Assembly: GCF_001570405.1 (NCBI RefSeq)
Contig: NZ_BBYM01000039.1
Coordinates: 28,809 to 80,310 of the forward strand
Reading direction: 5' to 3'
Length of the DNA stretch: 51,502 nt
DNA from: Microtetraspora niveoalba
GTDB lineage: Bacteria; Actinomycetota; Actinomycetes; Streptosporangiales; Streptosporangiaceae
Below, piece by piece: positions 43,372-51,311 of this stretch. Every line of letters starts with the position of its first letter. The first letter of the stretch is position 1. Position numbers and translations under genes: made by a program. Under the pieces are notes generated by a model. That model was not told where the DNA came from, did no database searches, and saw only the letters and a program-made list of their open reading frames with translations.

Positions 43372-43705
43372 CCCGGCGCGGCATCGTGAGGGCATGGTGA
43401 CAGGGGGGATGCCTTGCCGTTGTAATCCGGCGGAAGCGCCTGTGGTCGCGGTGCGGCGATGAGGCGTTGTGACCTTGGTGCAGCGATTCCCAAGCCCGGT
43501 TCAAGTGACGGCTTAGTCCCGATCAAGTCGCGATCTCTACGTTCTCCTCAGGTGCTCGGCCGATCGCCGGGGACCCGGTGATGTCACCTTCCTCGCCGCC
43601 TGGGAGAACGTGGACATTCCTCTCCCGCAGGGACGTGGACGGCACCGCATCCTGAGGATGGAAGGGAACCCGGTGCCGGAGATCAGGCTTGCCCCTTCGC
43701 CATCG
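43372..43705. other. Non-coding or decayed stretch before the pentapeptide remnant
   Basis: No intact gene is recognised. A short plus-strand reading (about 43580-43690, including DVTFLAAWENVDIPLPQGRG) looks protein-like but has no start, domain or clear end, so it may be another gene remnant. Confidence 0.4.
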
Positions 43706-44060
43706 ACAACGCCGAGCCTTCAGAGGGCGCGCTCGCCATCGACGGCACGGAAATGTCTGGGGATGTGCGCTGGGCCGGGATCTGTGGCGCTGTCCTTGCC
43801 TTCGAGGGTGCCGGACTGTGTGGCGGTGCGTTGACCGATGACGGTGCGGAGCTGTCTGGGGATGCGCTCGTCTTCGATGGTGCCGAGCGGTGTGGGGATG
43901 TGCGCTGGGCGGGGATCTGGGGGGCTCGTCTTCGATGGCGGCGGACTGTCTGGGGGTGCGCTGGTCTTCGATGGTGCCGAGCGGTGTGGGGATGTGCGCC
44001 GGGCCGAGATTTGCGGGGGTGTCCGCGTCTTTCATGGCGCGAAACATTCAGGGGTGTCGA
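43706..44060 (+). pseudogene. Frameshifted pentapeptide-repeat-like remnant
   Basis: The plus strand reads as 9-12-residue units of the type SGDALVFDGAER / CGDVRWAGI / CGGALTDDGAEL, resembling the FxGDAxFxGAxF pattern of pentapeptide-repeat proteins with many Phe positions lost. It is in one frame up to about 43920 and in the +1 frame afterwards (SGGALVFDGAER, CGDVRRAEICGG); the shift coincides with a run of six G at 43919-43924. An exact 36-bp direct repeat occurs at 43870-43905 and 43964-43999. There is no convincing start. It is probably a decaying gene or a repeat expanding without selection. Confidence 0.55.
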
Positions 44061-44109
44061 GGGGGCAACCCGCGTCGCCGTGGGGCGGTCGCGAGCAAGG
44101 GAAGGCGAC

Positions 44110-45126
44110 ATGCTTCTAGTACTGAGTGACCGCGGCGACTCCACCGTGGACACGGCCCTGCCCAAGATCGAGGCCAGAGGGCTTCCGGTCGTGTGGTGGG
44201 ACCCGGGCGACTTCCCCTCCGGCGGCCGGGTCACCGTCACCTTCACCGGAGACCGTGCCTCCTACCTGCTGTCCACCGAGGACCTCGTCCTCGACCTGGC
44301 CGAGGTGACCGCCGTCTGGGTCAGGCGACCGAACGCCCCTTCGGCCGCCATGAACATGACCGAGCCGACGCAGCGTGCGCACGTCGACCGGGTCTCGCGG
44401 TTCTTCATGGCCGGGTTGTGGGACCTTCTTCCCGTTCCCTGGTTCCCCGCGCGCTTCCCCGTCCTGGACCGGGCCCACAACAAGCTCGTGCACCTGGACC
44501 GGGCCATCCGGCTCGGCTTCGTCGTCCCCGAGACCGTGATGACGAACGACCCCGCCGCTCTCGTCCCCGCGTACGAGCGGAGCGGGGGGCGGCTGGTCGC
44601 AACGCTCTTCGACTCGCACCGGTTCCTGCTGGACGGTCAGGATCACCACGTCCATCCCACCGTGGTGACGCGCAGGCACCTCGCCTCCCGCCATCGTCTC
44701 CAGCACGAGCCCGTGATCCTGCAGTCGGACGTTCCCAGGGCCATGAACGTGCGCGTCATAGTCGTGGGCGAGCACGCCTTCGCCGCGCGGGTTGCCGCGC
44801 GGCTCGACGCCGGGATCGACGCGCGGGGCCCGCGGGCCGCCCGCGACGATCGGCCGCCCCATGACGACGGCCACATGCTGTACGGCGTGCACCACCTGCC
44901 CGCCGACGTCGAACGGCGTTGCCTGGACCTGGCCGCCGACCTGGGCCTCGCCTTCGCGGCCGTCGACCTCATCCTGCGCCCGGACGGCGAATATGTGTTC
45001 CTGGAGATCGACCCCAACGGCGAATGGGGCCGGCTGGAGGCCGCCACCGGCCTGCCGATCGGCGATGCCGTGGCCGATTGGCTGGCGACGGCCGCCGAAC
45101 GTGGAGGAGGCGCGACACAGCGATGA
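44110..45126 (+). CDS. ATP-grasp peptide ligase (graspetide maturase, TgmB/MvdD-like)
   Basis: 338 aa from the ATG at 44110 (GGAAGG 5 bp upstream). The family pattern is clear: N-terminal LLVLSDRGDSTVDTALPKIEARGLPVVWWDPGDFP, AVWVRRPNAP, the substrate-side segment DRAHNKLVHLDRAIRLGFVVPETVMTND and the metal/ATP site DLILRPDGEYVFLEIDPNGEWGRLEAATGLPI. Such enzymes form ester or amide links between Asp/Glu and Ser/Thr/Lys side chains of a ribosomal peptide. Where a lysine that contacts ATP is expected (VxKTL-like), the sequence reads LVATLFDS (from residue 162), with no lysine. No precursor gene of the known TgmA type is recognised beside it. It is either a decaying ligase or one acting on an unlinked precursor. 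Confidence 0.85.
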   Translation: MLLVLSDRGDSTVDTALPKIEARGLPVVWWDPGDFPSGGRVTVTFTGDRASYLLSTEDLVLDLAEVTAVWVRRPNAPSAAMNMTEPTQRAHVDRVSRFFMAGLWDLLPVPWFPARFPVLDRAHNKLVHLDRAIRLGFVVPETVMTNDPAALVPAYERSGGRLVATLFDSHRFLLDGQDHHVHPTVVTRRHLASRHRLQHEPVILQSDVPRAMNVRVIVVGEHAFAARVAARLDAGIDARGPRAARDDRPPHDDGHMLYGVHHLPADVERRCLDLAADLGLAFAAVDLILRPDGEYVFLEIDPNGEWGRLEAATGLPIGDAVADWLATAAERGGGATQR

Positions 45127-45275
45127 GCACCACGGCGCACCATCAACGCGCCACGGACGCACCGGCAATGCACCGCCCACTCGTCACCGTGAACATCCAC
45201 CTGGGACCGGGGGCACCCCGCCCCATGTGCAGGGCCCGTCCGGTGGGGCCTACGACGTCCAAGCCCAGCCGGTGA
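45123..45275 (+). CDS. Small ORF overlapping the ATP-grasp stop (unknown, possible peptide)
   Basis: A 50-codon frame starts in an ATGA overlap with the ATP-grasp gene (MSTTAHHQ... ending VGPTTSKPSR). The coupled start makes it a formal candidate for a substrate peptide. However, its second half contains no Asp or Glu, which graspetide cores need, and it is Pro/Arg-rich like shadow frames. Low confidence. Confidence 0.25.
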   Translation: MSTTAHHQRATDAPAMHRPLVTVNIHLGPGAPRPMCRARPVGPTTSKPSR

Positions 45276-45398
45276 TGAGGCGGGACAGCGGCGCGCTCCT
45301 GCGTAAGGGGCCGTACGGCTCGATGTAGAGATCGGCGCTCGCGTCCCACAGCCGCTTCGCCACCGCAAGGAGGCGAAGCCACGGCCGGGACGCGCCGG

Positions 45399-45473
45399 GA
45401 GGTCTACTCCGTCGAGTGCCGTCTTGTGCCCGTATCGCTTGATCAGCCCTTCGGCTTCGATCGCGTATGTCAT
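45399..45473 (-). pseudogene. N-terminal fragment of a DrrA-type ABC ATPase
   Basis: Reading leftwards from the ATG at 45473, 25 codons match the start of a drug-export ABC ATPase (AIEAEGLIKRYGHKTALDGV). The similarity then stops abruptly before Walker A, and the frame continues with unrelated Arg/Ala-rich sequence. In another frame just to the left a peptide ending RRSAPLSRLITGWAWTS runs to a stop near 45250. The layout looks like a deletion scar joining two truncated genes. The surrounding 45276-45600 has no intact gene. Confidence 0.7.
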
Positions 45474-45612
45474 GTCCTGAAGGCTCGCCGCCCCCGCTGG
45501 CAGCGGCCTGGCACCCGCCTGGCATGCCTTCGACAGGGGGCGCGACGGAGTCGCGGGAAGCGCGGACCGCGCCGAATTGGGCCTTGTCGGCCCGCATGCC
45601 CGGAGCTAACAT

Positions 45613-45625
45613 CCTAACTGTTAGG
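45613..45625 (+). promoter_or_regulatory. Palindrome in the chitinase upstream region
   Basis: CCTAAC-T-GTTAGG (45613-45625) is a perfect 6+1+6 palindrome, followed by GAAACTTTATTAAAAG, an AT-rich stretch that could carry the promoter. It is 254 bp upstream of the chitinase start. It does not match the DasR site. The intervening leader contains a possible 64-codon Arg/Pro-rich ORF (45679-45873) that I do not regard as a gene. Confidence 0.55.
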
Positions 45626-45878
45626 AAACTTTATTAAAAGAAGGCCGAGTCACTCCGTGTCACGGAGGAGGCGCGGCCGTGAAGACCGCATCGGGAGACA
45701 CGACCCGATCGCGCGTTCCGGCCCGCCCCCACACCGCCCGTACGCAGGAGACGACCCGACCGGCGCGGGCCCGCCGTCGCGCCCGCGCGTGCGCCGACGT
45801 CACGGTCCCCGGTGACCGCCGAGAACCGCCACCGCCGCCCCGTTCCCATGACCATCGCCTCGCGAACGGATGACGCCC

Positions 45879-47504
45879 ATGAAGAAACCGATGACCGCCG
45901 CCGCGGCCGTGCTGCTCGCCGCCGCCGGCTCCCTGTTCTCATCAGGTACGGCATATGCCGCGAACATCGCCGTGAACCCCGGGTTCGAGGACGGGCTCTC
46001 GGGGTGGATGTGTTCGGCCTCGTCCGGAGCCCAGGCGGTCTCGTCGCCCGTACACGCCGGATCGAAGGCGCTGTCCGCGAGCCCGGCGGGCAGCGACACG
46101 GCGCGGTGTGAGCAGACGATCGCGGTGAAGCCGTCGACGTTGTACACGCTGTCGGCGTGGGTGCGGGGGAACTACGTGTTCCTCGGCGCCTCGGGCACGG
46201 GGGTGAACGCGCAGACGTGGGCGTCGCCCGGATCGGCGTGGACGCAGCTCACGACGTCGTTCACAACGGGCTCGTCCACGACGAGCGTCGCGATCTACGT
46301 CAACGGCTGGTACGGCCAGGGGGCCTACTACGCCGATGACGTGGTGCTTGACGGCCCCGGAGCGGGTCCGTCCCCCTCCGCGAGCCCGTCGGCCAGCGCT
46401 TCGCCGAGCCCGTCCGCGAGTCCGTCGCCCAGTCCCTCGCCCAGTCCCTCGCCCAGCCCCAGCGTGTCTCCGAGCGGCCCCCCGCCGGGCGGCAAGCGGC
46501 TGCTGGTCGGCTACCTGCACGCGTCCTTCGCCAACGGATCCGGATATGTCCGGATGGCGGATGTGCCGAAAGAGTGGGACTTCATCAACCTGGCGTTCGG
46601 CGAGCCCACTTCCGTGACATCGGGCGACATCAGGTTCACCCGCTGCCCGGCGGCCGAATGCCCGAGCGTCGAGAGCGACGCCGACTTCATCTCCGCCATC
46701 CGCGCGAAGCAGGCGGCGGGCAAGAAGGTGCTGATCTCGATCGGCGGGCAGAACGGCCAGGTCCAGCTCACCACCACCGCCGCTCGTGACGCCTTCGTCC
46801 GGTCGGTCTCCGCCATCATCGACAAGTACGGCCTGGACGGCCTGGACATCGACTTCGAGGGCCACTCGTTGTCGCTCAACACGGGCGACAACGACTTCAG
46901 GAACCCGACCACCCCTGTGATCGTCAACCTGATCTCCGCGCTGAAGACCCTCAAGGCCCGGTACGGCCAGGGATTCGTGCTCACGATGGCGCCCGAGACG
47001 TTCTTCGTCCAGCTCGGCTACCAGTTCTACGGCCCGGGCCCGAACGGCGCCGCGGACGCCCGCTCCGGCGCGTACCTTCCGGTGATCTACGCCATGCGCG
47101 ACGACCTGACCCTGTTGCACGTCCAGGACTACAACTCCGGGCCGATCATGGGCCTTGACGGCCAGTACCACACGATGGGCGTGGCCGACTTCCACGTAGC
47201 CATGACCGACATGCTGCTCACCGGCTTCCCCGTGGCCGGCGGGACCGTCTTCCCGCCGCTCCGGCCGGAGCAGGTGGCGATCGGCCTGCCGGCCGCGCCG
47301 TACGCGGGGAACGGGTTCACCACGGTCGCCGAGGTCCAGAAGGCGTTCGGCTGTCTGGCGAAGGGCGCGGGCTGCGGTTCCTACCGCCCGCATGGCGTCT
47401 TCCCCGGCCTGCGCGGCCTGATGACGTGGTCGGTCAACTGGGACAAGTACAACGGCTTCGAGTTCTCGCGCAGCCACCGGGCCTACCTTGACGGGCTCGG
47501 GTAG
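45879..47504 (+). CDS. Secreted GH18 chitinase with N-terminal carbohydrate-binding module
   Basis: 541 aa from the ATG at 45879 (an ATG at 45870 is an alternative). A Sec signal peptide (MKKPMTAAAAVLLAAAGSLF) is cleaved near GTAYA-A at residue 27. A beta-sandwich module follows (residues about 29-160; NIAVNPGFEDGLSGWMCS...YYADDVVLDGPG), of the CBM4/9/61-like type. A Pro-Ser linker of about 40 residues leads to a GH18 catalytic domain with the complete motif D320-GL-D323-I-D325-F-E327, SIGG (in LISIGGQNG) and a terminal tryptophan segment LMTWSVNWDKYNG. It hydrolyses chitin outside the cell. A strong hairpin follows the stop. Confidence 0.95.
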   Translation: MKKPMTAAAAVLLAAAGSLFSSGTAYAANIAVNPGFEDGLSGWMCSASSGAQAVSSPVHAGSKALSASPAGSDTARCEQTIAVKPSTLYTLSAWVRGNYVFLGASGTGVNAQTWASPGSAWTQLTTSFTTGSSTTSVAIYVNGWYGQGAYYADDVVLDGPGAGPSPSASPSASASPSPSASPSPSPSPSPSPSPSVSPSGPPPGGKRLLVGYLHASFANGSGYVRMADVPKEWDFINLAFGEPTSVTSGDIRFTRCPAAECPSVESDADFISAIRAKQAAGKKVLISIGGQNGQVQLTTTAARDAFVRSVSAIIDKYGLDGLDIDFEGHSLSLNTGDNDFRNPTTPVIVNLISALKTLKARYGQGFVLTMAPETFFVQLGYQFYGPGPNGAADARSGAYLPVIYAMRDDLTLLHVQDYNSGPIMGLDGQYHTMGVADFHVAMTDMLLTGFPVAGGTVFPPLRPEQVAIGLPAAPYAGNGFTTVAEVQKAFGCLAKGAGCGSYRPHGVFPGLRGLMTWSVNWDKYNGFEFSRSHRAYLDGLG

Positions 47505-47532
47505 ATCCCCGGTTTCGTACAGTCCGGCTGAA

Positions 47533-47564
47533 CGGCGGGCGGGTCGCGATCGATCCGCCCGCCG
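47533..47564 (+). terminator. Terminator hairpin after the chitinase gene
   Basis: Arms 47533-47546 and 47551-47564 pair over 14 bp (one G-U) around a CGAT loop; the stem begins CGGCGGGCGG. It lies 28 bp after the stop. Confidence 0.85.
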
Positions 47565-47575
47565 CCGTCGCCGTC

Positions 47576-47645
47576 GCCGTCACCGGAAAGCCGTCACCGG
47601 AAAGCCGTCACCGGAAATGCGTCACCGGAAATGCGTCACCGGAAA
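47576..47645. repeat. Five tandem copies of a 14-bp unit
   Basis: GCCGTCACCGGAAA occurs three times exactly (47576-47617) and twice as TGCGTCACCGGAAA (47618-47645), followed by a partial TACGTCC. It lies between the chitinase terminator and the convergent small membrane protein gene and is not coding in an evident way. Confidence 0.92.
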
Positions 47646-47699
47646 TACGTCCGGCCCTCGAACGCGGTGGTGGGACCGGCGACCGGCGCCTCGTCCGTC

Positions 47700-47882
47700 T
47701 CACGCCGTGCCGGCCTCCGCCGGCGAGGCCATGCATTTCCTGGCGAATGTGGCGTCTCGGCGGGCGCGGTAGGCGGCCCAGCGCCGCGCGTCGTGCCTGT
47801 CGCTCCGGGACGGGGACAGGAACCCGATCACCATCCCCACGAACGTGGCCACCCCGAGCACGATCCACAAGCGCACCTTCAT
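47700..47882 (-). CDS. Small single-span membrane protein
   Basis: 60 aa from the ATG at 47882 (GGGGG 5 bp upstream). One N-terminal hydrophobic span (KVRLWIVLGVATFVGMVIGF) is followed by a basic cytoplasmic tail (SPSRSDRHDARRWAAYRARRDATFARKCMA). No known family. It is divergent from the mannosyltransferase-like gene and separated by 118 bp, which includes an AT-rich segment likely to hold both promoters. Confidence 0.6.
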   Translation of the reverse strand: MKVRLWIVLGVATFVGMVIGFLSPSRSDRHDARRWAAYRARRDATFARKCMASPAEAGTA

Positions 47883-48000
47883 CACTGCCCCCAATTTAAC
47901 TCTCTGTAGTTACACTACGACGCTCTGTCGCGGAAATCCCCGAAATCTTCCTTCCCTGAGTGGCCGATATAGCCACCCATCGGGCAGTCTTGGGACCGTT

Positions 48001-49347
48001 ATGGATTACGCGATTCCCACGGGCCTCGTTCTCGTCACCGGTGTGCTCCTTGCTCTCCTGGCACAGCGGAAGGGATGGAAGCCATCCCTCACCGTCGCTC
48101 TGGCGGTCGGCATCGGCTTCCGTGTCCTGATCATGGTGCTGTCGGCGAAGGACAGCTGGCAGCCGATCGACTTCGTGAACAGCTTCCGCCCGGCGGGAGA
48201 GGCGATCCTCAACCACCGCGACCCCGTGCTTGAGAGCAACGGCGGCTGGCACTTCCTCCCCACGATCCCGTACGTGTACGGACTGCTGCTCTGGTTCGGC
48301 ATTCCGTGGGAGGTGGCGGGGCGACTGGTGACGGTCGTGTCCGACATCGTGCTCATCCCGCTCGTGGGCAAGCTGGCCGGCGGCTCGACCGAGAGGCTCC
48401 GCGCGTTCCAGTACGCGTGCAACCCCCTCGCGATCCTCGTCGCCTCGGTGCACGGCCAGGTCGAGCCGGTCTCGCTGGTGTTCGCCGTCGCGGCGTTCGT
48501 CGTGGCCCGGGGCTCGAACGGCTGGACGCTTCCCGAGACGCTCCCGTGGCGGCGGCCGGCCGAGTTCCTGCGCCGCTTCACCCATCCGACGGACGCCGAC
48601 CGTGCCGCGACCGGGCGTGCCCTGTGGGCGGGCGTGCTCATGGGGATGGCGCTCTGCGCGAAGAGCTGGCCGGTCATCCTGGTCCCGGGCATGCTGATGC
48701 TCCTGCCCGGCCTCCGTTCCCGCGTGGTCTCGCTCATCGGTGTCGGTATTCCGCCGGTGCTGTTCCTGCTGACACTGCCGATCGGCGGCTGGACCGCGTG
48801 GAACCAGCTTCCCGAGGTGCTCAAGACGATCGGCCTGCGCCCCAGCGACGTCCGTCCGATCACCGGCGACTGGGGCTGGACCGCGGTGCTGAACGGGGGC
48901 GACTGGGTGCTCAGCCCCACCTCGCTCAAGATCGGTCAGTACCTCATCTACGCGTCGCTCGTGGCCTGCCTGATCTGGTGGCGCAAGGCGGATCCGATCG
49001 ACGTCACCATCGCGATCGTCCTGGCCTTCATGATCTTCACGCCGCGGCTCGGCGCGCAGTACCTCATGTGGTTCATGCCGTTCCTGGTCGCCCGGCCCAC
49101 CCGCTGGGCCTGGCCGGTGATCATCGGCAGCACGGTCTGGGCGGCGATCGGCTATCTCGTGCTCACGCAGTTCACCGGCGCCAAGTGGGGTGAGCTCCAC
49201 TCGCCGTGGGCGATCAGCTCCATCGTGCTGTTCCCGGTGCTCATCGCGGGCATGCCGTGGAGCCGTCGCAGGGCGCTGCCGACCAGCGCGCCTCAGCACG
49301 CGCCCGCGGTCTCGCCGGTACTGCCGGAGCATACGTCGTCCTCCTGA
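48001..49347 (+). CDS. GT-C family mannosyltransferase-like membrane protein
   Basis: 448 aa from the ATG at 48001, with about ten membrane spans. The first extracytoplasmic loop after span 2 carries D-rich/acidic sequence (LSAKDSWQPIDFVNSFRPAGEAILNHRDPVLE) as in polyprenol-phosphate-sugar-dependent GT-C enzymes. FQYACNPLAILVASVHGQVEPVSLVFAVAAF and ALCAKSWPVILVPGMLML are typical of the PIG-M/DUF2029-like group. It probably transfers a sugar to an envelope glycan or lipid on the outside. Donor and acceptor are unknown, and no polymer cluster is nearby. Confidence 0.75.
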   Translation: MDYAIPTGLVLVTGVLLALLAQRKGWKPSLTVALAVGIGFRVLIMVLSAKDSWQPIDFVNSFRPAGEAILNHRDPVLESNGGWHFLPTIPYVYGLLLWFGIPWEVAGRLVTVVSDIVLIPLVGKLAGGSTERLRAFQYACNPLAILVASVHGQVEPVSLVFAVAAFVVARGSNGWTLPETLPWRRPAEFLRRFTHPTDADRAATGRALWAGVLMGMALCAKSWPVILVPGMLMLLPGLRSRVVSLIGVGIPPVLFLLTLPIGGWTAWNQLPEVLKTIGLRPSDVRPITGDWGWTAVLNGGDWVLSPTSLKIGQYLIYASLVACLIWWRKADPIDVTIAIVLAFMIFTPRLGAQYLMWFMPFLVARPTRWAWPVIIGSTVWAAIGYLVLTQFTGAKWGELHSPWAISSIVLFPVLIAGMPWSRRRALPTSAPQHAPAVSPVLPEHTSSS

Positions 49348-49366
49348 CGCGGCCGGGCCGCGCCCG

Positions 49367-49777
49367 TCACTTGACGATCAGCCGGATCAGGTGGCCGTGG
49401 CTCTTGAACCCCGGGCTGTCGCCCTCAAGCACGCCGGTGACGCAGTCGAACACCCCGGGCTCGCGCTGCCGTACGAAGAAGACGGACTCGGCGACCGCGG
49501 AGAGCAGGCGGATGGCGTCGCGGTGGATGTGCACGCCCTCCTGGTCGCCGGCCAGCGAGACCGTGACCTCGTAGACGCCGTCCGGGAGGAGCCGCTGCCC
49601 GGTGAGCAGCCACGCCGAGCCGCAGGCCCGGCGCAGGTGCGGGAGCAGGTGCACCTCGGGTTCCTCGGTGACCCAGCCGTCGCGTCTCATGCAGTCCAGC
49701 AGCTGTCGGACCTCCGGGTCCATGGCCGAGCCGTCCGCGATCCCGGTCTGCCGCTCGTCGATGTCCCATCGCCGCAT
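49367..49777 (-). CDS. Hypothetical protein
   Basis: 136 aa from the ATG at 49777 (the frame extends to 49825). I do not recognise a family. It is soluble, mixed alpha/beta, with a helical N-terminus (MDPEVRQLLDCMRRDGWVTEEPEVHLLPHLRRAC) and a beta-rich C-terminus (LPDGVYEVTVSL, ESVFFVRQREPGVFDCVTGVLEG, HGHLIRLIVK). It lies between the convergent mannosyltransferase-like gene and the AI-2E transporter gene, and may be co-transcribed with the latter (61-bp gap). Confidence 0.65.
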   Translation of the reverse strand: MRRWDIDERQTGIADGSAMDPEVRQLLDCMRRDGWVTEEPEVHLLPHLRRACGSAWLLTGQRLLPDGVYEVTVSLAGDQEGVHIHRDAIRLLSAVAESVFFVRQREPGVFDCVTGVLEGDSPGFKSHGHLIRLIVK

Positions 49778-49838
49778 GGTTCGACCATACGCGTCGCGCC
49801 GCCGGGCGGATGGGACGGCCGCCACGCGTCGTACGAGG

Positions 49839-50903
49839 TCAGACGGTTGTGTCGGGTGCCTTCGAGGGTGACGGCAACCGGCCGGACACGAGTGCGGCCG
49901 CCCATTTGCCGTTCGGGTCGCTGTCGACGAGCAGCGCGCGTACGAGCAGGCTGAGGGGGATCGCCAGGAGGGCGCCCAGCGGGCCCAGCACCCAGGTCCA
50001 GACGATCAGCGACAGGAACGTCATCGTGGTGGACAACCCGACGGCATCGCCCAGGAACTTCGGCTGGATGAAGGACTGGATCACGACATTGATCGCGATA
50101 TAGGCGACGATCACCAGGATCATCGTCTTCGGGCCGCCTTCGAGCAGCCCCAAGAGGGCGGGCGGGATCAGGCCCAGGATGAACCCGATGTTCGGCACAT
50201 AGTTCGTGATCAGCGCGAAGACTCCCCAGAGCAGGGGGAGCGGCACACTCAGGGCGTACAGCGCCACGATGTCCAGCGCCGAGCAGATGGCGCCGAAGAT
50301 CGTCGAGACGATCAGGTACCGCCTGGTCTTGTGCGTGAAGGTGGTGAACGCCGTGATCAGCGCCGGCCGGTCGGCCCGGGCGGCGTTCATGATGCGCGAG
50401 TAGACCGGCGCGTCCAGGCTCATCGCGAGCAGCATGACCACGATGAGGAAGAGGCTGGAGAACACGCCGAGCAGGCCGGAGAAGACGCTCTGCGCCAGCT
50501 CGATCAGTTTGCCGAAGTCGATGGACGCGAGGGCCTTGTTGATCTCGGCGCTGCCGTAGCCCAGCTCCGCGGCCCAGCGCTGGAGGCTCGCGATGACCTC
50601 GTTGAACTGGTGCGCGTACGTGGGGGCGAGGATGGCGAGCTGGGCCGCCGCGAAACTGAGGATGGCGACCATGCCGAGGAGGACCACCAGCAGGACCAGC
50701 AGGGGGACCACGACGAGCATCCAGCCGGGGGCGTTGCGCCGATAGAGCCACTCGCGCAGCGGCGAGACGGCGATGACAAGGGTCAGCGCGAGGATCACCG
50801 GTCCGACGATCGACTGGACCGCCTGCATGCCGGCCAGGGTGATGACTGCGGCGGCCGTGCACACCAACACGATGAGAGCCCGGGGAGCGCGCTGTTCAGC
50901 CAT
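49839..50903 (-). CDS. AI-2E family transporter (YdiK/TqsA-like)
   Basis: 354 aa, eight spans in the 3+5 layout of the family. The extracytoplasmic helical domain is between spans 3 and 4 (about residues 90-140), and the second half contains GVFALITNYVPNIGFILGLIPPALLGLLEGGPKTMILVIVAYIAINVVIQSFIQPKFLGDAVGLS, the usual conserved core (here cited in part). Some members export autoinducer-2, others act as Na+/H+ antiporters, so the substrate is open. The ATG at 50903 is directly preceded by GGGAG with no spacer, which is unusual; no better start is visible. Confidence 0.9.
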   Translation of the reverse strand: MAEQRAPRALIVLVCTAAAVITLAGMQAVQSIVGPVILALTLVIAVSPLREWLYRRNAPGWMLVVVPLLVLLVVLLGMVAILSFAAAQLAILAPTYAHQFNEVIASLQRWAAELGYGSAEINKALASIDFGKLIELAQSVFSGLLGVFSSLFLIVVMLLAMSLDAPVYSRIMNAARADRPALITAFTTFTHKTRRYLIVSTIFGAICSALDIVALYALSVPLPLLWGVFALITNYVPNIGFILGLIPPALLGLLEGGPKTMILVIVAYIAINVVIQSFIQPKFLGDAVGLSTTMTFLSLIVWTWVLGPLGALLAIPLSLLVRALLVDSDPNGKWAAALVSGRLPSPSKAPDTTV

Positions 50904-51282
50904 CTCCCGTTTCTACCTGATCGAGGGACAAAGATCGATCCGCGCCCGTTCGCGAGCACCCGCCCCCGGTACGGCTGTCGCCCGGCCTGTCCCGGCGATT
51001 CGCGGCTCGAACACTCTGGGCGAGCTGTTAATCTTGTCCGGTCGGCGCAGTCCGGCGTCTTCCCTCTCCTTCTGCCAGGCGGTTCAGTGGTTCCGCTGGG
51101 TGGCTCGAGCATGGGACGGCGTGGGCTAAACTCGACAAGTCTCCTCAAACGATCAGTTCCTGGTCATTCGTTCGCGAAGCGGACAAGGATCTGGTAAGTT
51201 GGAGGGGTTGCCCCGGAGACGGGGTGGCTGCGATTCCCTCAGGGTTGCGGGGTTCGGGTCAAGTGTTCCGAAACGGGACGGT
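50904..51282 (+). promoter_or_regulatory. Promoter region upstream of the rRNA operon
   Basis: About 380 bp with no gene, leading into the rRNA leader. It holds two further -10-like hexamers, TAAACT (51127-51132) and TAAGTT (51195-51200), which fits the multiple tandem promoters common in actinobacterial rrn operons. The divergent promoter for the AI-2E transporter must also lie here. Confidence 0.4.
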
Positions 51283-51311
51283 TTGACACGGATCGGGCGA
51301 CACGAGAGAAT
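51283..51311 (+). promoter_or_regulatory. rRNA operon promoter
   Basis: A consensus -35 TTGACA (51283-51288), a 17-bp spacer and GAGAAT (51306-51311) as -10 (near TAGAAT). It is about 80 bp before the rRNA leader motif. Confidence 0.6.

Noticed and set aside
43523-44246. Long minus-strand ORFs rich in His/Pro/Ser/Arg across the repeat region
   Set aside because: They are antisense readings of the plus-strand repeat, with low-complexity composition and no start signal or family similarity.
45123-45275. 50-codon ORF coupled to the ATP-grasp gene as the RiPP precursor
   Set aside because: Its second half has no Asp or Glu donors and shows Pro/Arg-rich shadow-frame composition. Kept only as a low-confidence small ORF.
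45679-45873. 64-codon ORF in the chitinase leader ending just before the chitinase start
   Set aside because: Arg/Pro-rich with no recognisable features; its position suggests leader RNA rather than a gene.
46372-46490. Tandem repeat in the chitinase gene as a separate element
   Set aside because: It is simply the coding sequence of the Pro-Ser linker, which is normal in secreted actinomycete hydrolases.
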